Assembly (NCBI RefSeq): GCF_040712315.1
Contig: NC_134015.1
Coordinates: 22,631,614 to 22,695,613, forward strand
Source of the DNA: Castanea sativa
Taxonomy: Eukaryota > Streptophyta > Magnoliopsida > Fagales > Fagaceae
Length of the DNA stretch: 64,000 nucleotides
Direction: 5' to 3'
Shown here: piece by piece, positions 21,640 through 34,990 of the stretch
Numbering within the stretch: the first letter of the stretch is position 1
Layout of the letters: every line of letters begins with the position of its first letter
The notes under the pieces: model-generated
Told to the model about the DNA's origin: nothing
The model's input: only the letters and a program-made list of their open reading frames with translations
Database searches by the model: none
Position numbers and translations under genes: made by a program

Positions 21640-24600
21640 TCACAATAAAACTGCACTCAAAACTAAAATGCCTACAATCACAGAGCTCGTGAAAGAACCA
21701 TCACCATGGAAATATTGTGATAGGCAGCCAGAAGAGGTAGAATTTGAAGATGGGGCCAGTGATGTGCCATTTACAATCGTGCCATTTTTCCCAACACTAC
21801 ATCCACAAAACAGACAGAGAAGTTCAGTGCCATAATATGTAACTTATTTCAAAACTTTTAAGATGTAATCAAGAAGTAAAAATGGATGTTCATTGGAGAA
21901 AATAAAGATTTTGAGCAATTAACAAAGAGATAAGTAGCACAGAACCATATAATTAAAAGTTTCAGTTCATACCTTCCGGGAACTATACAAGTACCATGAC
22001 CTGCAAGAATCGGCAAAAAACAAACATTAGTACTTTTAAGGTGCTAGAAGCAAGTATAAAAACAAGTAAAAATGAAAAAGTGTTTTCTTTGACCTTAAAA
22101 CCAAGTTATACTATATGTTCTTTCTTGAAAATTGGGTTGGGGGGGGGGGGGGGGGTGGTTGGGGGGAGGGGATGAGACACATGCATGCACTTTGACTGTT
22201 TAGTTTTTTCCCCCTGTTTTGAAGGCTGGCTTTCATTCTTGATGCACGCACTCTGCTACCAAGGTTATTAACTTGAGCTCGCATATTGAGCCATCTCTAC
22301 AACAAAAGACAAAATACAACACTTTAACCTAGTCAGAATTCCATACTTGGATCTGTTGTAGTGATGGTGGCCACCCCCTTAAAATCACAGGTCCCAGAAG
22401 ATTTGGCCATCTGCTGAAAATATGCATTGAATGCATATGTTGCATGTGTCACCACATTATTAGGTTCATAACATGGTTGCCCCTGCAACAAAGGTGAGCA
22501 ATCCACCTTCCCTGGCCCACAAGCCCAATCCAGTGCTGCCTGTAGCATTTTTGGATCGGCGCCATCCTTTGCAACACAGAAGGTTTGGTTTGTGGTGTCA
22601 TTGGCCAAAACAGTCCCCGCACCAGTCAAATGTAAGATATAAACTGGCATACCATTAGCATTGAAAAGCCCCCAGTTCTTTTCAGAGACTGAGCCAGGTC
22701 TCAAATCCTCATTGTAAAGCTCATAGATATAAGTACTAACTGCAATCCCAGGATGCTTAGGAGTCCCTGTGTTGTTAAGCACATGCCTGATCAAATTACT
22801 GTTGTAAGTGTTGGCATTTTCAACGGTTGCATCTGGCTCAGCTGAGTCGCCCTTGGATGGCCAACCTGACTCAGTAACTACTATGGGGACATTGGTGAAA
22901 TTTAGATAGGACATTGCAAAATAAGTTGCATCAACAAGAGCATCAAAGACATTAGTGTAATGAAGGAGCGTGTTAGCATCCACAGCTTCCTTGTTCGGAG
23001 GAAGAGGGCGGAACAATGCATAGTCCAATGGGATCACTCCATTGGATTGCATGTAATCATAATATGGGTACACGTTAATCATAAGGTATGATCCTGTAGA
23101 CTGCAAAAATTTGAGCAAGGGAACCATGACTGGATCCCATGAGCGGTTAAAGAAGGCTTGGGAAGGTGGGAACGAGTCAAGGATAACGGAAGAAGAGTGC
23201 GGAGTGGAGACTTTGATTTGGCGATCTAGATTAGAGGCAACAAGGGCAGAGTGGATGAACTTTAACGCTGAGACTAGGACTGGAGCAGCATTTGGGAGGG
23301 TCGTTAGGACTTCAGATCCAACAGCTATTGCTGTAATGTTGGTAGCAGGGACATGAGCTAGAACATTACGAGTAACCCAGTTGGCTGCAGTGGCATTGGA
23401 CTGACCAATCCCAAGGAGCTGGTCATTGGGAACAGCAACAGTCACCTGGATGCCTGTGTTGGCAAGGGCAAGGAGCATGGCTTGGTCAGCATCATAGAGC
23501 CTGACATGTCGAATATTCTGCGCTTTAAGAAGGGCCACTACCTGAGTTGGGCTTGGCATGTTAGAGAGGTCTGTACCAAGATTTACTCCAATGAAGGCAT
23601 CTGCAAAAGGAAAAACAAGGTTGAAGGCTTAGACATATACCTTGCCCATGGGAAACAGATTATGTTCCATATTCAATAAAGCACAACACTTAAGTACGAT
23701 ACTTTGTGCAACAAAGCCATAGTTTAATGTGGACAAACAATCAAACATGTATGCAATATTGAGATGAGAGTAAAAAGAATCTAATCATTCAGAAGACTTT
23801 CAATATCATCCATTGGCCTTCTTATAATATCGACTTGATCAAATGATATTCACATATTTTTTATGAACAATCAACAAGCAGATTTTAAGCTCTAAGTTTC
23901 AAGGATAAAGTTAATTATATTCCAATATCATCCTATAATCCTAACAAACTGGCTATAACTGCAATAACACTAGTTACCGTGTGATAGTTTAAGCTACATA
24001 CGGTACAATGAGGTAAACCCAAATGATCATCTACCATTCACATAGTTTCTGAATAATCAACAAGAATATTTAGTGTGTTAAGTCTCACTAGTAAAGCTGA
24101 TGATATAGCCAACCACAAATACATGATTGATCAAACGTAAACAGAAAATATAAAACTCAGATATTACCAAACATCCATCTAATCTAAGTGGGTCTAGTTT
24201 AACACCTGGGTAAGACCCAATCCAATCAGACCAATTCCAAGAATCATCATGAAGCAATGAGCAAAATTTGTCACTCCAATATTTAGTTGGAAGGGATATG
24301 TTATGATCAGCCCCTAGATTATGGGGCTATTTGTCCCTCTGAAGTCAGATATTAAGCTTGAGGACTAATTTGATCTTAGATATCGCAACACTTACTGGAA
24401 CTAAAGTTAACAGTCTTTAAATTATAGAAATACACAGGACACAAGAGGCATTATAAAATTCTGACATCATTGTATGTCTGCTACTGGAAAAATCTGATGG
24501 ATGACAATAATTTACTAATCTTGCTATTGAGATCTGGATTTTTATGTTTTCCTCTTCTGTTCAAGACATAAAAAATTATACAATCAAACAGCTATGATGA

Positions 24601-26824
24601 GCTTCCAGACAAGTGACAACTAGAAAGAGAATGAGCAGCCAACAAAATTTAGGATGCTAAATATCTGGGCCATACTTGGGTTGGTATATATATAAGGATG
24701 TGTGTGTGTGTGTGTGTATAACAATAGAATGCCATCATCAGAAATCACAGTTTTGGCCATCTGTAGCACATTCATGCATCAAAATAGTGGAGCTTTGCTT
24801 ACCTCTGATTGCTAATCAAAGTAATCAAACAGTATCCTAGTGTTTAGATGCTTCTAGAAAATAACAAACATTAACTAAGAGCACAAATTGCATGGTCCCA
24901 CACATGAAAAATTCAAATTTTCTTTTTTTTGAGAAAAACATACACACATAAGTTAGAGGGAATGGGGTTGTAATCCCATAACTTAAAATGTATATAAATG
25001 ATTTAAGATATCTAGACCAAGCTTAAGAAACCACATAATTTCCTAGGTGGAAAGTCATGTGGCGCTCAGTTGCTCACCACCTTAACACCTGGCATTCATT
25101 CATGACAGACTTCAAGGTCATTCACAGCTTGTTCCTTCCTAATACATCAATAATGTTTTGGCAAAAAAGATCCAATGTATACGTTAGAACAGATTCATAA
25201 ATGCATATCAATAAATTTTTGGCAAGAAAGTACAAATTATTAAATGTTGGCTGGCTGGTCGGTGAGCATCACATAAGATTTGTAGCATTGCTTCCAACAA
25301 ATTATCATCTTAGGAGGCCTGCCACACCAAAGATTACATGGCACTCTACATAAATCCAAGAAATAAAATTTTAACCATTATATAGAATCCTGGAACACTT
25401 TTTTTTCTAATTGAAGATTCAGCATTTTTTTTTTGTAAGTTGTGGCCTAATGGAAGGGTTTGATTAAAAAATTTAATTCACCATTTCCTAAGCTTTTGGG
25501 ATAATCAATCATTTATCATGGTATCAGAGCACGAGGTTTTGGGTTCAAACCTTGTCTCCACCTTGCCTCCTATAAAAAAAAATATATATTCCCACATGTT
25601 GGACCCCACTTAATAAGGGCAATTTAGGTGAAGGGAGAGTTGTTAGACAAAATGATTCTTGTGAGACAATTGGTATCAGGGAGGAGGAAGGGGAGATTCG
25701 AACTAATGACCTTTGCTTCATGAACTGTGGTCCCCAGCCATAATTTCTGAAGATACAACTCCCTAAAAAGTACAATAGAGAAAAGACGACTATGACCATA
25801 CTATTACAATCACCCTACCTGATTCTATGAAATGGTTTATAATTTTGTACTCTAAAATACACCAAGGTTTAGATCTGTGTCATTTAGATATAGCCAATTC
25901 CGTATTCAGAATAGTTGAGGAAGGTGTGGGCTTATGCACATAATACAGTGGACCAACCGTCCAGTATATTAGATTCCAGAATCAGAATGACAATAGTGCC
26001 CTTTTTTTTGAATAAGAACTACATGGATTTCCAATTCATACACTCCACTGAAGATGTTTTGGTCCCACATTTTCTTTGGAACTGTAGTAAGGTGCTAAAG
26101 CGCTGACAAGTGAGCTGTGGTGCAATAAGGTATAGCCCATTAAAGAGCCTAAGGACAGATCAGAGATTTTAAAATAAAAGGGAAAGATTTTCTACAGAGA
26201 CTTCCTGCTTTGGTCAGCTGAAAGAAAGATAACCACCATGACTAGTCTACTCCTCTCTCTCTCTCTCTCTCCAACAAACTGTTTGTTCAAATCGCTCAAT
26301 AGTTAGCCAATACATTATACAATTATAGAGGAAAATAGGAAAGTGGGCATTTTACATAACTGAGTTTGAATCAATGGGACACATAAAAAGAACTACTACT
26401 TCCCCCAATTTAAAGATGAAGGGAAAGAAATTGTTCATTTCAACAAAAGTTATATGATACCCATAAAATAGAGGTAAATCCACATAGAAAACACATCAAG
26501 CACACATATAATGCAACTTGAAAGGGGAAGGAAGAAAAGAAAAGGCTATTAGCAGATAGTACATCAAAAATGGTATAAGGGAATGAGACCCATTAGTTTT
26601 AAATCATCAAAATGCTAAACATATATAGACTAATAAAGCAAGATAAGCAATAAGTGAGCACACAAAAGCTCAGTTTCAGCAAAGAAAATGGATAGCCAGA
26701 AGTTATAATACAAATAAAAAGACAAAGGAAAACAATGAGAGCAAAAATAGAAAGAAAGAAGCTGACCTTCATCAGCTGAAACCACAGAGACTGCTAGTAG
26801 GAAGAAGAGCAACAGCATAGCCAT
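21640..26824 (-). CDS. Glucan endo-1,3-beta-glucosidase (GH17 + X8/CBM43, GPI-type)
   Basis: Hydrolyses 1,3-beta-glucan (callose) at the cell surface or plasmodesmata. Exons on the minus strand are 26824-26767, 23600-22347, 22000-21973 and 21796-21640: 1497 nt, 498 aa, with all junctions GT-AG and in phase. Residues 1-17 form a hydrophobic signal peptide. Mature sequence starts near DAFIGVNLGTDLS, typical of the GH17 beta-strand 1. The predicted acid/base is Glu116 in AVGSEVL and the nucleophile Glu263 in VVTESGWPSKG. An X8/CBM43 domain spans about 360-450 (FCVAKDGADP..LDWACG..DC..PC), completed by the 28-nt micro-exon (HGTCIVPG). The end is a Ser/Asn-rich linker and a hydrophobic tail (SSVIVGILVLSAVLL) typical of a GPI signal. 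The length matches Arabidopsis endo-1,3-beta-glucosidases of the At1g66250/At2g01630 type (about 500 aa). The ATG at 26824 is chosen because upstream in-frame sequence has only a GTG. Confidence 0.95.
22137..22156. repeat. Poly-G run in GH17 intron 2
   Basis: A run of about 18 G interrupted by one T, in the intron between the large exon and the micro-exon. Such a tract on the coding strand's complement (poly-C) close to the branch region is a possible sequencing or assembly length error. Confidence 0.7.
23601..26766 (-). other. Long first intron of the GH17 gene (3.2 kb)
   Basis: Separates the signal-peptide exon from the catalytic exon, with a GT donor at 26766-26765 and an AG acceptor at 23602-23601. 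It contains a (GT)n microsatellite near 24699-24718, a TRIM-like remnant (25390-25650) and a (CT)n tract at 26253-26271. No other exon is supported. Confidence 0.75.
25390..25660 (+). mobile_element. TRIM/Copia-like retrotransposon remnant with tRNA-Met type PBS
   Basis: TGGTATCAGAGC at 25519-25530 is the usual plant primer-binding site complementary to initiator tRNA-Met. It follows GATAATCAATCATTTATCA, which reads like an LTR end. About 110 bp downstream is a purine-rich tract GTGAAGGGAGAG, a possible polypurine tract. The very short interval between the two would fit a terminal-repeat retrotransposon in miniature. The full LTRs could not be delimited. Confidence 0.35.
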
Positions 26825-27180
26825 TGAATCCCAGTATGAAATCCTTAATCTTCCAAAACAACAACACAAACCCACTTAGAACAATCTCAGAGAAAGCAAG
26901 AAAAAAAAGGATATCTGAACCAACCCAAAAGAGATAACCAAAAAATAAAATAAAAAATATTGGAGACAGAGAGAGACAGAGAGAAAAGAGAGCTCCTTTT
27001 GAGGTGTGCGTAAAAGTTGAGGAACTATATATAAGCAGAAGGGTTTTTGAGCTCCTTTTTAGTTTAAGTTTTAGTTTAAGTTTAGAGCAGTTGGGTTTTT
27101 TGAGGTGGGAAAGAAAAAGAGAGTTATTTGACCGAAATCGAACGGCTGAGAGTGACATGAGGGTGCATGGTGAGCAGTGA
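26825..27180 (-). promoter_or_regulatory. GH17 promoter and 5' UTR
   Basis: A TATA element (CTTATATATAG on the minus strand, 27026-27035) lies about 205 bp upstream of the start codon. It would place transcription initiation near 26995-27000 and give a leader of about 170 nt. The leader has a CT-rich stretch (TCTCTGTCTCTCTCTGTCTC complement at about 26963-26982), common in plant 5' UTRs. Confidence 0.55.
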
Positions 27181-29370
27181 GGAGTAGCACAGAATAGAAG
27201 AAATTGGGGCGTGGGGTTTCACTTCCGGGCTTTAAACTATGTTTTAGGCTTTGTATGTGAATCCAATGCGTGTCAGAGGGTCACGATCCACGAGGAAACC
27301 AGTATATGACGTGGTATTGTAGCTGGATTCAACGGTTATGTTCCGGACACAGACATATTTTATTGTTTCTTTCTTTCTTTCTTTGTTTTTTTGTATTCTA
27401 GACAAGGTAAGCCCCACGAGGGGCAAGGAAAGAGTTGTTTGCATACCGGCAGTATAGAAGAGAAGATCTGGGACCATAATTTTCTTTTTCTTTTTCTTTT
27501 CTCTTTTATTTTATTTGAGCAAAAAATGGTTAGATAGGTTGATCAATGTACCTTTGTTATCAAGCGATAATTATAGTAGCACCTTAAACATCCTTGAACT
27601 AAGATCCTACGCTATAATCATCAATGATCTAAGTGAACAACTTGCAAGTTTGCAAGTAAGGTATAAAGAAGTCACAATTCGCACTTAATGGAGGACTTGA
27701 ATCATGAACGGGGCCATTCATGGACTAGGGGGCTGGCCCCCCTAATTTTTTTTTTTAAATAATATAATTATATCATTATATATTTAGGTACTAATTTTAG
27801 CAATTTTGTTCAATAAAATACATTTTGTCCCCCTTATTTATCATTATAGGAAAAACGCTACAATTACAAATTTTTTTACAACATTTTTACAGACTATTGA
27901 GGTAGCAAATTCTTATTAGTTTGCATCTGAGTCTATTCTTATTAGTTTGCATCTGAGTCCACCACTTACATCACTTTTTTACTTACTAATAACCACTAAT
28001 CACAACAAAAATTTGTAAAAAAATTTGTAGATCTAGTATTTTCCTTATTTTAAAAGTCCATAAAAAAATTTATAGATCTAACATCCAAAATATATATATA
28101 TACAAGCCCAAAATATTCGTCCAATAACAAAAATTACCAATAGGCAGTAGCAAAACTAAAAAAAATTGAGACTAATCAACCAATTTTACCAAAAACAAAC
28201 ATCTTAGCCCTTTAAAAAACTTTAAACAAAATAATTTTGTCCTTACCAACAAAAGACACTCTACACACACATAAAATAAATAAATAAATAAATAAAAAGC
28301 ATTTGCCGGCTATAAGCAATAGAGCCAAAAGCTGAAGCTACTGCATATAACTAACAATAAAACCACCCCTCCTAACAACAAGTTCTGGCTTCATCCCTGA
28401 CTCGAACTCATACCCAAAGGCATGTTGGCCCAAGCTCTTACCTAGCAAAGTACCATAATTTTCTTTTGTCATAACTCTGATATGATATTGTGAGTGGTAA
28501 AAAGAAATGTCAGAAATTTGTTATGTCATAAATTTGTTATGTCCAAAATAGATAACTATTCACAATCTGTCACGTTAGAATTATGAAAAAAAATGTTATG
28601 GTAATAGAATAACTTTTTTTTTGTTGAGAAAATGGTAATAGAATAACTTGAAATAGAAATAATGAAAGGAAAAAAAAATGTTACCAAGATGGAAATATAT
28701 GAGTGGGGATTTGCTTCAGTAGAAGACGAATTCATTGTGGGTACTTGAGGACAATAAACGGAGTAGCACAAGTGAAAGTTTGAGATGGTTTTTTTTTTTT
28801 TTTTTCCAGTTCATAATCTTGCAATGTGCAGAGTTGAGAGTTGGAGGCTTAAAAAGATGGAATACTTATTAAAAATTTGACACTGACTATAGTAATGGTT
28901 AAGGGACCTTATTCATAAGCTTCCAACACCTTCGAAGAATAAGCATATTAGTGCAGAGCAAGGCTTACGAATATATATTGTTCACATTTTCTTGTATTTT
29001 TGAAATCAAAAATATATTTGGTTAGTTGAAATTAAAAAAAAAATTTTGAAGAAAAAAATTGAAAATATTAAAATATGTTGTTACTAGGATTTGAACTTTA
29101 ATGTTAACTCATTAAATGAGAGAAGTTCATTAAATTAAATGTGTGTTTTTATTGACTTTTGAAAATTAGAAACTAAAAACAGTCTTATGCATGTTCTCAG
29201 TTTCCTTCACAAATTGAGTTTTGAAAACAGTTTTTGTTTTTTGCCCATTTTGAGTTGCTAAACAAGTTTTTTAGTCTCAAAAATAAAAAATTATTTTTGA
29301 AAACAAAAAATAAGGGGAAAAACAGTTACCAAACATACCCTTAATTTTTATTTTATGAGTTTTGTCTTGT
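27180..29370. other. Intergenic DNA, repeat fragments only
   Basis: No supported gene. At about 27710-28410 two ends of a dispersed repeat are suggested by GGGGGCTGGCCCCCC on the left and GGCTTCATCCCTGACTCGAA on the right. An (AAAT)n tract lies at about 28270-28297, and two copies of a CTATTCTTATTAGTTTGCAT-type 28-bp direct repeat lie at 27908-27965. Confidence 0.4.
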
Positions 29371-29444
29371 GTTAAGGAGAGAGTTTTTTTTTTTTTTTAG
29401 AATCCAGACCCGAATGCCAATTTCATTGAAAGGAAAGAAAGGAA

Positions 29445-32400
29445 CTACAAAGAGTCTCGATACACTAGAGGAGCTATGTCATTAGGGACGGATTCAATCC
29501 ACACCTGAAGTTCATTACCATATTTAGCTTTCCTAGCAAGGTAGTGGGCAACCGTATTGCCTAATCTTCTTACATGAGAGAAAACACAAAAACGGAAATC
29601 ATTTGCTAGAACAAGGGAATCCTGGATGATATGACCAAATTCTGGGTTGCTGGTACTCCCATCCTTGAGTGCCAAAGTGACTATCTCAGCATCCCCCTCG
29701 ACTGTGGCTTCAAAAATGCTCATCTCCTTTGCAAATAAAACTGCTCTTCTACAAGCTAATGCTTCCACTGTGGCTACTGAGCATGGCAGAGGAATTCTTT
29801 CAGCCAAAGTGCCAATAACCATTCTTGTAGAGTCTCAGATAACCACTCCTAAGCCAGCAGCACCCATCTCCTTGAAGATTGCCCGTCGAAGTTCACCTTA
29901 TACACTAGAGGATTAGGAGGAATCCATCTAGTACTATTGAGGGCTGCACTTGACGAGGAAGCTGAGCCGAGGAAAAGTCATGTAGAAAGGTCAAAGCCTT
30001 AACTCAAATGGTTCGAAGGTCAAAAAAGCAGCCCCCCACACGGTTAGAATTTCTCATTTCCCAAATCATCCAAAAGATCACAGCAACCAGGTTGATATCA
30101 AAACTATCACCCAACTCCACTAACATCTCCATTAGGTCAGTAAATCTCGTGAATTTGTGTTTTAAAAGCTTTTGACCAACTGCGTTAGCTTCCTAAATGA
30201 CCCTCAAAGCAAGGCAACTCCATAAGGAGTGGATAGTATCCTTACAATCCGAGTGGCATCTAGGATAGGTGACTGAAGAGACCACGTTGTGTTTCCACAG
30301 ATTCAGCAGGGTGGGGATAGCTTCATGTATTGCTTCCATAGCATGTGTTTTACCTTAGGGGGGACCTGCAAGCTCCTAATTCCAGTCCACATTTGTTTAC
30401 TTCGATCCATGTTAGAGTAGTTTGGAGTAAGACCCCTTTCAAACTTAGCTAGCATCTGATATGCACTCCGAGTAGAGTAAATTCCTTTATTTGAAGGAAA
30501 CCAAACTTGTTTGTCCAAGGTCTAATTGATACTCAAAGGCAAGCCAGCAATAATACTAGCTTCATGGGGTAGGAACTCCTGCTTTAGCAGACCAGTCTTC
30601 CAGGTCCGAGATTCATCATCAATCAGGTTGCTCACCATAGAATCAGGGCTAAGAGAGGAAATCGAGGAAATGACACTTCTAAAGCTTTGGTTTGGTAACC
30701 ATTTATCGCCTCGAATTTTGATAGACTTACTGTCACCTACTCTCCAGATTGAACCCGATTCAATGACATGCTTGGATTGGAGGATACTCTTCCAAGCGTA
30801 TGAACCTTTATGGTGACTTGTTGCCTCTAAGATTGAGCAGTTCGGAAAAAAATTTGTCCTTGAAAACCTTGTGAAACAGAGAATCCTCATGATTTGACAA
30901 GCGCCAAATTTGCTTGACCAAAAGGGCGTCATTGAACTTACTGAGCTCCCGGAATCCCATGCCCCCTCGTTCTTCGGAAGACACAACTTCTCCCAGATAA
31001 TCCAGTGAATTCGCTTCTTCTCACCTCTGTATCCCCACCAAAATTTTCTTATGAGTACTTCTATTTCCTTAATAAACTCTTTTGGAAGTTTAAAGCACGA
31101 CATGGTGTAAATGGGGATTGCCTGAACAACTGCCTTCACTAAGATCTCCCTTCCGGCTTGGGAAAGGAGCTTTTCCTTCCAATCCTTAAGTTTCTTCCAA
31201 ATTCTTTCTTCGATGACACTAAAGGACTTCTTCTTTGCGCGACCCACCAGGGAGGGTAGTCCCAAATAATTTCATACCTTTGAATGGCAGCCACACCATT
31301 TCCTCCTAAGTCCGGGCCGGAGTGTTAGAGCTGAAGAACGGATTTGTCTTACCCCTATTAATGTTCTGACCCGATGCTTGCTCATAGAGCTGAAGGATTG
31401 ATTGAATCTTTTGGCATTCTGAAATAAAGGCTCTACAGAAAATAAGGCTATCGTCGGTGAAGAGAAGGTGTGAGATTCGAGGGCCTGATTGACAAAGTGA
31501 GACTCCTCTAATGCTATCCTCAACTTCAACATTCTTCTAAAGACCATGCAGCCCTTCCGTCACCAAAAGAAACAAGTACGGGGACAATGGATTACCTTGG
31601 CAGAGACCTCTTTCTGGCAAGATGAAACCATGTGGTTGCCCATTCAGTAAAACCGAGTATAAGACAGTTCTGATGCACATAGACATGAGCGAAATCCATC
31701 GACAACTGAACCCATTTTCTCCATGATTTTTTCAAGGAACACCCACTCCACACGATCGTACGCTTTGCTCATATCAAGCTTCACCGCGATCAGCCCCAAC
31801 TTGCCCATTCGCTTAGCTTTTAGGTAGTGAAGAGTCTCATGAGCAATTAGAACGTTATCAGTGATGAGTCTTCCTGCCATGAAGGCACTTTGAGTTTCTG
31901 AAATTAGCTCAGACAGAAATTTCTTTAGATGATTAGCAAGCACTTTAGCAATAAGCTTATATAACACATTACTCAAACTAATCGGCCTGAAGTCCGTGAC
32001 CCGTCTCGGACTTTGGATTTTAGGAATAAGCGTTATGAAAGTGTGGTTGAGGTTCGGAGGGATTATACCTGAATTAAGCACTGCCAATACTACACCAGAA
32101 ACTTCACCACCTATTTTTGCCCAGAACTGTTTGTAGAAAAGGGGGGGAAGGCCATCAGGACCCAGGGCCATGTTAGCTTCCATTTGCTTGAGAGCAAGGT
32201 GGACTTTAGAGGCATGAAAGGGTCTGAGAAAGTTTTCATTCATCTCTTAAGAAACCCGAGGCTCAACACCATTTAACACTTCATCAAACATAGTCGGGTT
32301 GGAAGAGGAAAAGAGATTGGAGTAAAAATTGACAATCATATCGCCAATCCTGCTTTCATCATCAACCCACTGACCATTATGATCCTCCAGCCCCCCTATG

Positions 32401-33530
32401 TAATTCCTCTTATTCCTTTCAGTTGCTCGGCAGTGGAAATACTTAGAATTCTGATCTCCATCCCTTAGCCAATTTGATTTCGCCCTCTGGTTCCACATAC
32501 ACTGCTCCTTGTCCATCAAATTTTTTATCTCATCCAACAGAAATTTTACCTGCCCATTTCCTCTTCCTGCAATGGCTTCGGCTTCAGCCTTTGCCAATAA
32601 CTTCCTATTTCGGATTAAAGCCAGCCTAATATTACCAAAGACATGCTTATTCCACGATATCAACTGAGTTTGACTGTTACTGACCTATTCCAAGACTTTA
32701 CCCATAGGATTGTTCGTCGAGCATTTGTCCCACGCTAAATGCACCACCCCTTCGTATCCCTCATCTTTTAGCCACATAGCCTCAAAGTGGAAAGGCTTCT
32801 AGGAGCGGTAGAATCTACTGTGGACATCATCTGAGCAGAGCCAGATGGGTTTGTAATTTGAAAAGAAGCCAGCCAGGTGGTGGAGGCGTATCGATGGAAA
32901 TTTTATCACCCAGTCAACCGAGGCAACTGCTCTGTCCAAGAAAACCCGAACCAACGGACCTTCATAACGATGATTACTCCAAGTGAATGTCAAACCCGTG
33001 AAGCCGAGGTCTTTAAACCCATAAAAATCTAGGCAATCACAAAATTCTTGCATCTATTTCTCAGGCCGAATGGCTTCCTCGAGCTTCTCCTCCAATCTTG
33101 TAATTTCATTGAAGTCGCTGATACAGACCCACGACAAATCAATTTGAGTACTAAGGTGGCGAAGTAAGGGCCAAGAATCTTCCCGGTTGACTATCTCCAG
33201 AGCTCCATAGAAACCCGTAAACCGCTAAGCGTCATCAATCCTTGGATTTGCCACTGCGTCAATGCGGTGCGGCGAGAAAGTCCGAATGTGAAGGTCCAAC
33301 TCATTTTTCCACAACAAAGCAAGCCCTCCACTGAGGTGCCTTCGAGGAACCACAAATAGGTTGTCAAACTTCAGGCGGCATCTTACCTTTTCCAAGTACG
33401 CACTATTCTTTTTTGTTTCCATCAAGAAGATGAGGTTGGGTCTTTTTTCTTTCACAATATCGGAAAGCTCTTGAACTCGCCACGGGTTCCCAAGCCCGCA
33501 GTAGTTCTAGCTGATACAATTCATGGCTGT
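29445..33530 (-). pseudogene. LINE ORF2: endonuclease-reverse transcriptase-RNase H (broken)
   Basis: The start near 33522 reads MNCIS then a stop where the family has Trp (ISWNCRGLGNP). The endonuclease continues through 33455-32799. Reverse transcriptase starts in 32243-31644 (LALKQMEANMALGPDGLPP, LIPKIQSPRRVTDFRPISLS, SAFMAGRLITDNVLIAHE, KLDMSKAYDRVEW). The catalytic FTDD box lies in another frame near 31450-31470. The thumb and downstream region are in 31265-30522 and zf-RVT in 30518-30303. RNase H is at 29822-29445, ending with the conserved NTVAHYLARKA. At least five frameshifts or stops make it inactive. Confidence 0.9.
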
Positions 33531-33879
33531 CGGCGTGGCTGGGAAACAGCCACCGCCGATATAATTTCTGGTAAGGGATCATCATGTGGAAGGATAGCTC
33601 TGCGTTTAAAGGGTTGCACATCTGAAGCTTCTAAACTTGGGCGTTCCCTAATAGACTCTAACCTAACCGCATCAGATAGGGTAGGGATGGACTTGCGAGT
33701 CACTTTGGGCAGCCTACCTTGGGTGTTTGCCTTGGTTCCTCTACTTGGGCTAGCCCTGTTTGATATATCCATGAGGGGAGGCTTGGGTTTGTTAACTGAG
33801 GCAACAAGTGAGGGTGAGAGCTCCTTCTTTCCTACCAGCTCATTCAGCATTTGAGGAGGGCCCATTATCTGCATTAGGG

Positions 33880-34990
33880 TGGGTTGGGGCCTGATTTATA
33901 TTGATTCCTAAGCCCATCCATCGAGGCAGCCACATTAAATCCACCATTGTCCCAAGAAACAAATTCCATATAACCTTCCATAATTTATGGACTAAAGCCC
34001 AACTCAATGTCAATCTCATGTAGCGTCTTTTCAAAGTTAATTGTAACTAAATCTGAGGGATTCTCGTCCAGGCTATGCGCTGACACAACTGGCGAGGTTA
34101 CCAGTGTAGGGGGGCTGGTAGCTTGGCGGCATCCCGAGCAGACCTACCCGAGAAGCTACTAGGAGTAGAGGTTGGCGCTGGGTGCACCGTGGCAGGGCTC
34201 ACTGACAAGGCACCGAACTGCGCAAAACCACCAAGAGTGGTCGAGGCTTTCCAAGTCGGGCATTCCAGTTCAGCTCGCAGCCATGGGCCAAATTGCTGCT
34301 TCTCCATAGGCAATTTACCTTTGTTCTTCAACCAGATATCGTAGTCCCTGTCTTCATGCATCAGACAACACACCAGTAGCAAAAGTTGGGAAGCCTTTTG
34401 TATCGGAATGGTGCCCACCCCATTGCTACACCATTGTCCTTTAGCTTCCTCCCCCTACTCAAGGGTTTGGTTACATCAAGGGTGACACGGACACGAAGGT
34501 AACGACCAATAACCCCCTCATCGGTAAACTCGGCCACACACACAGCTTTGCCGATGGAATTCCCTATACTCATACCCAGCTCAGACATCATGCTCTTAAT
34601 GGGAAGATCGTGAATCTGAACCTAGAAAGTACACTTGTTGAAGGCTAGGGACGATACCGTGGTCACATTGTCAATCCTTTGAAAAATCACTAGATGTTTG
34701 TTGAAGGTCCAAGGTTCGTACTCCAAGACCCTTTCCAGATCAGTGTTTGTATCAAACTCAAAAATCAAGTTATTATCTCCCACATCATGGACATGGAAGG
34801 GTTTTCGAGTTCGCCAAAGCGGCTTGAAAGTTCTTAATACTGCCTCCTTATTGACAATGCAGTGGGTTAGGAATTTTCCAACTAGTAGCGACTTTGACAC
34901 ACCGGGGAGATTTGGAACTTCAAGACCAGCCTCCTCCTCCTTAGAGAGAGACAACTTCTACCACATACTCTCCACTTCCTCCATAGCAAG
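33880..34990 (-). pseudogene. LINE ORF1: DUF4283 + zinc knuckle protein (broken)
   Basis: The first block (34954-34622) has the DUF4283 signature (GKFLTHCIVNKEAVLRTFKP, LIFEFDTNTDLERVLEYEPW, then FNKHLVIFQR). The second (34591-34361) continues VGRYLRVRVTLDVTKPLSRG-like text. The third (34418-34098) carries a degenerate CCHC knuckle (FCYWCVV..C..MHEDRDYD) followed by QQFGPWLRAE, the usual downstream motif. Three frame changes separate the blocks. This protein binds the LINE RNA in intact elements. Confidence 0.85.

Noticed and set aside
22473..23679. Plus-strand frames opposite the GH17 exon
   Set aside because: Antisense shadows of a strongly supported coding exon.
25519..25530. Possible tRNA-like sequence TGGTATCAGAGC
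   Set aside because: This is the standard retrotransposon primer-binding site; no cloverleaf surrounds it.
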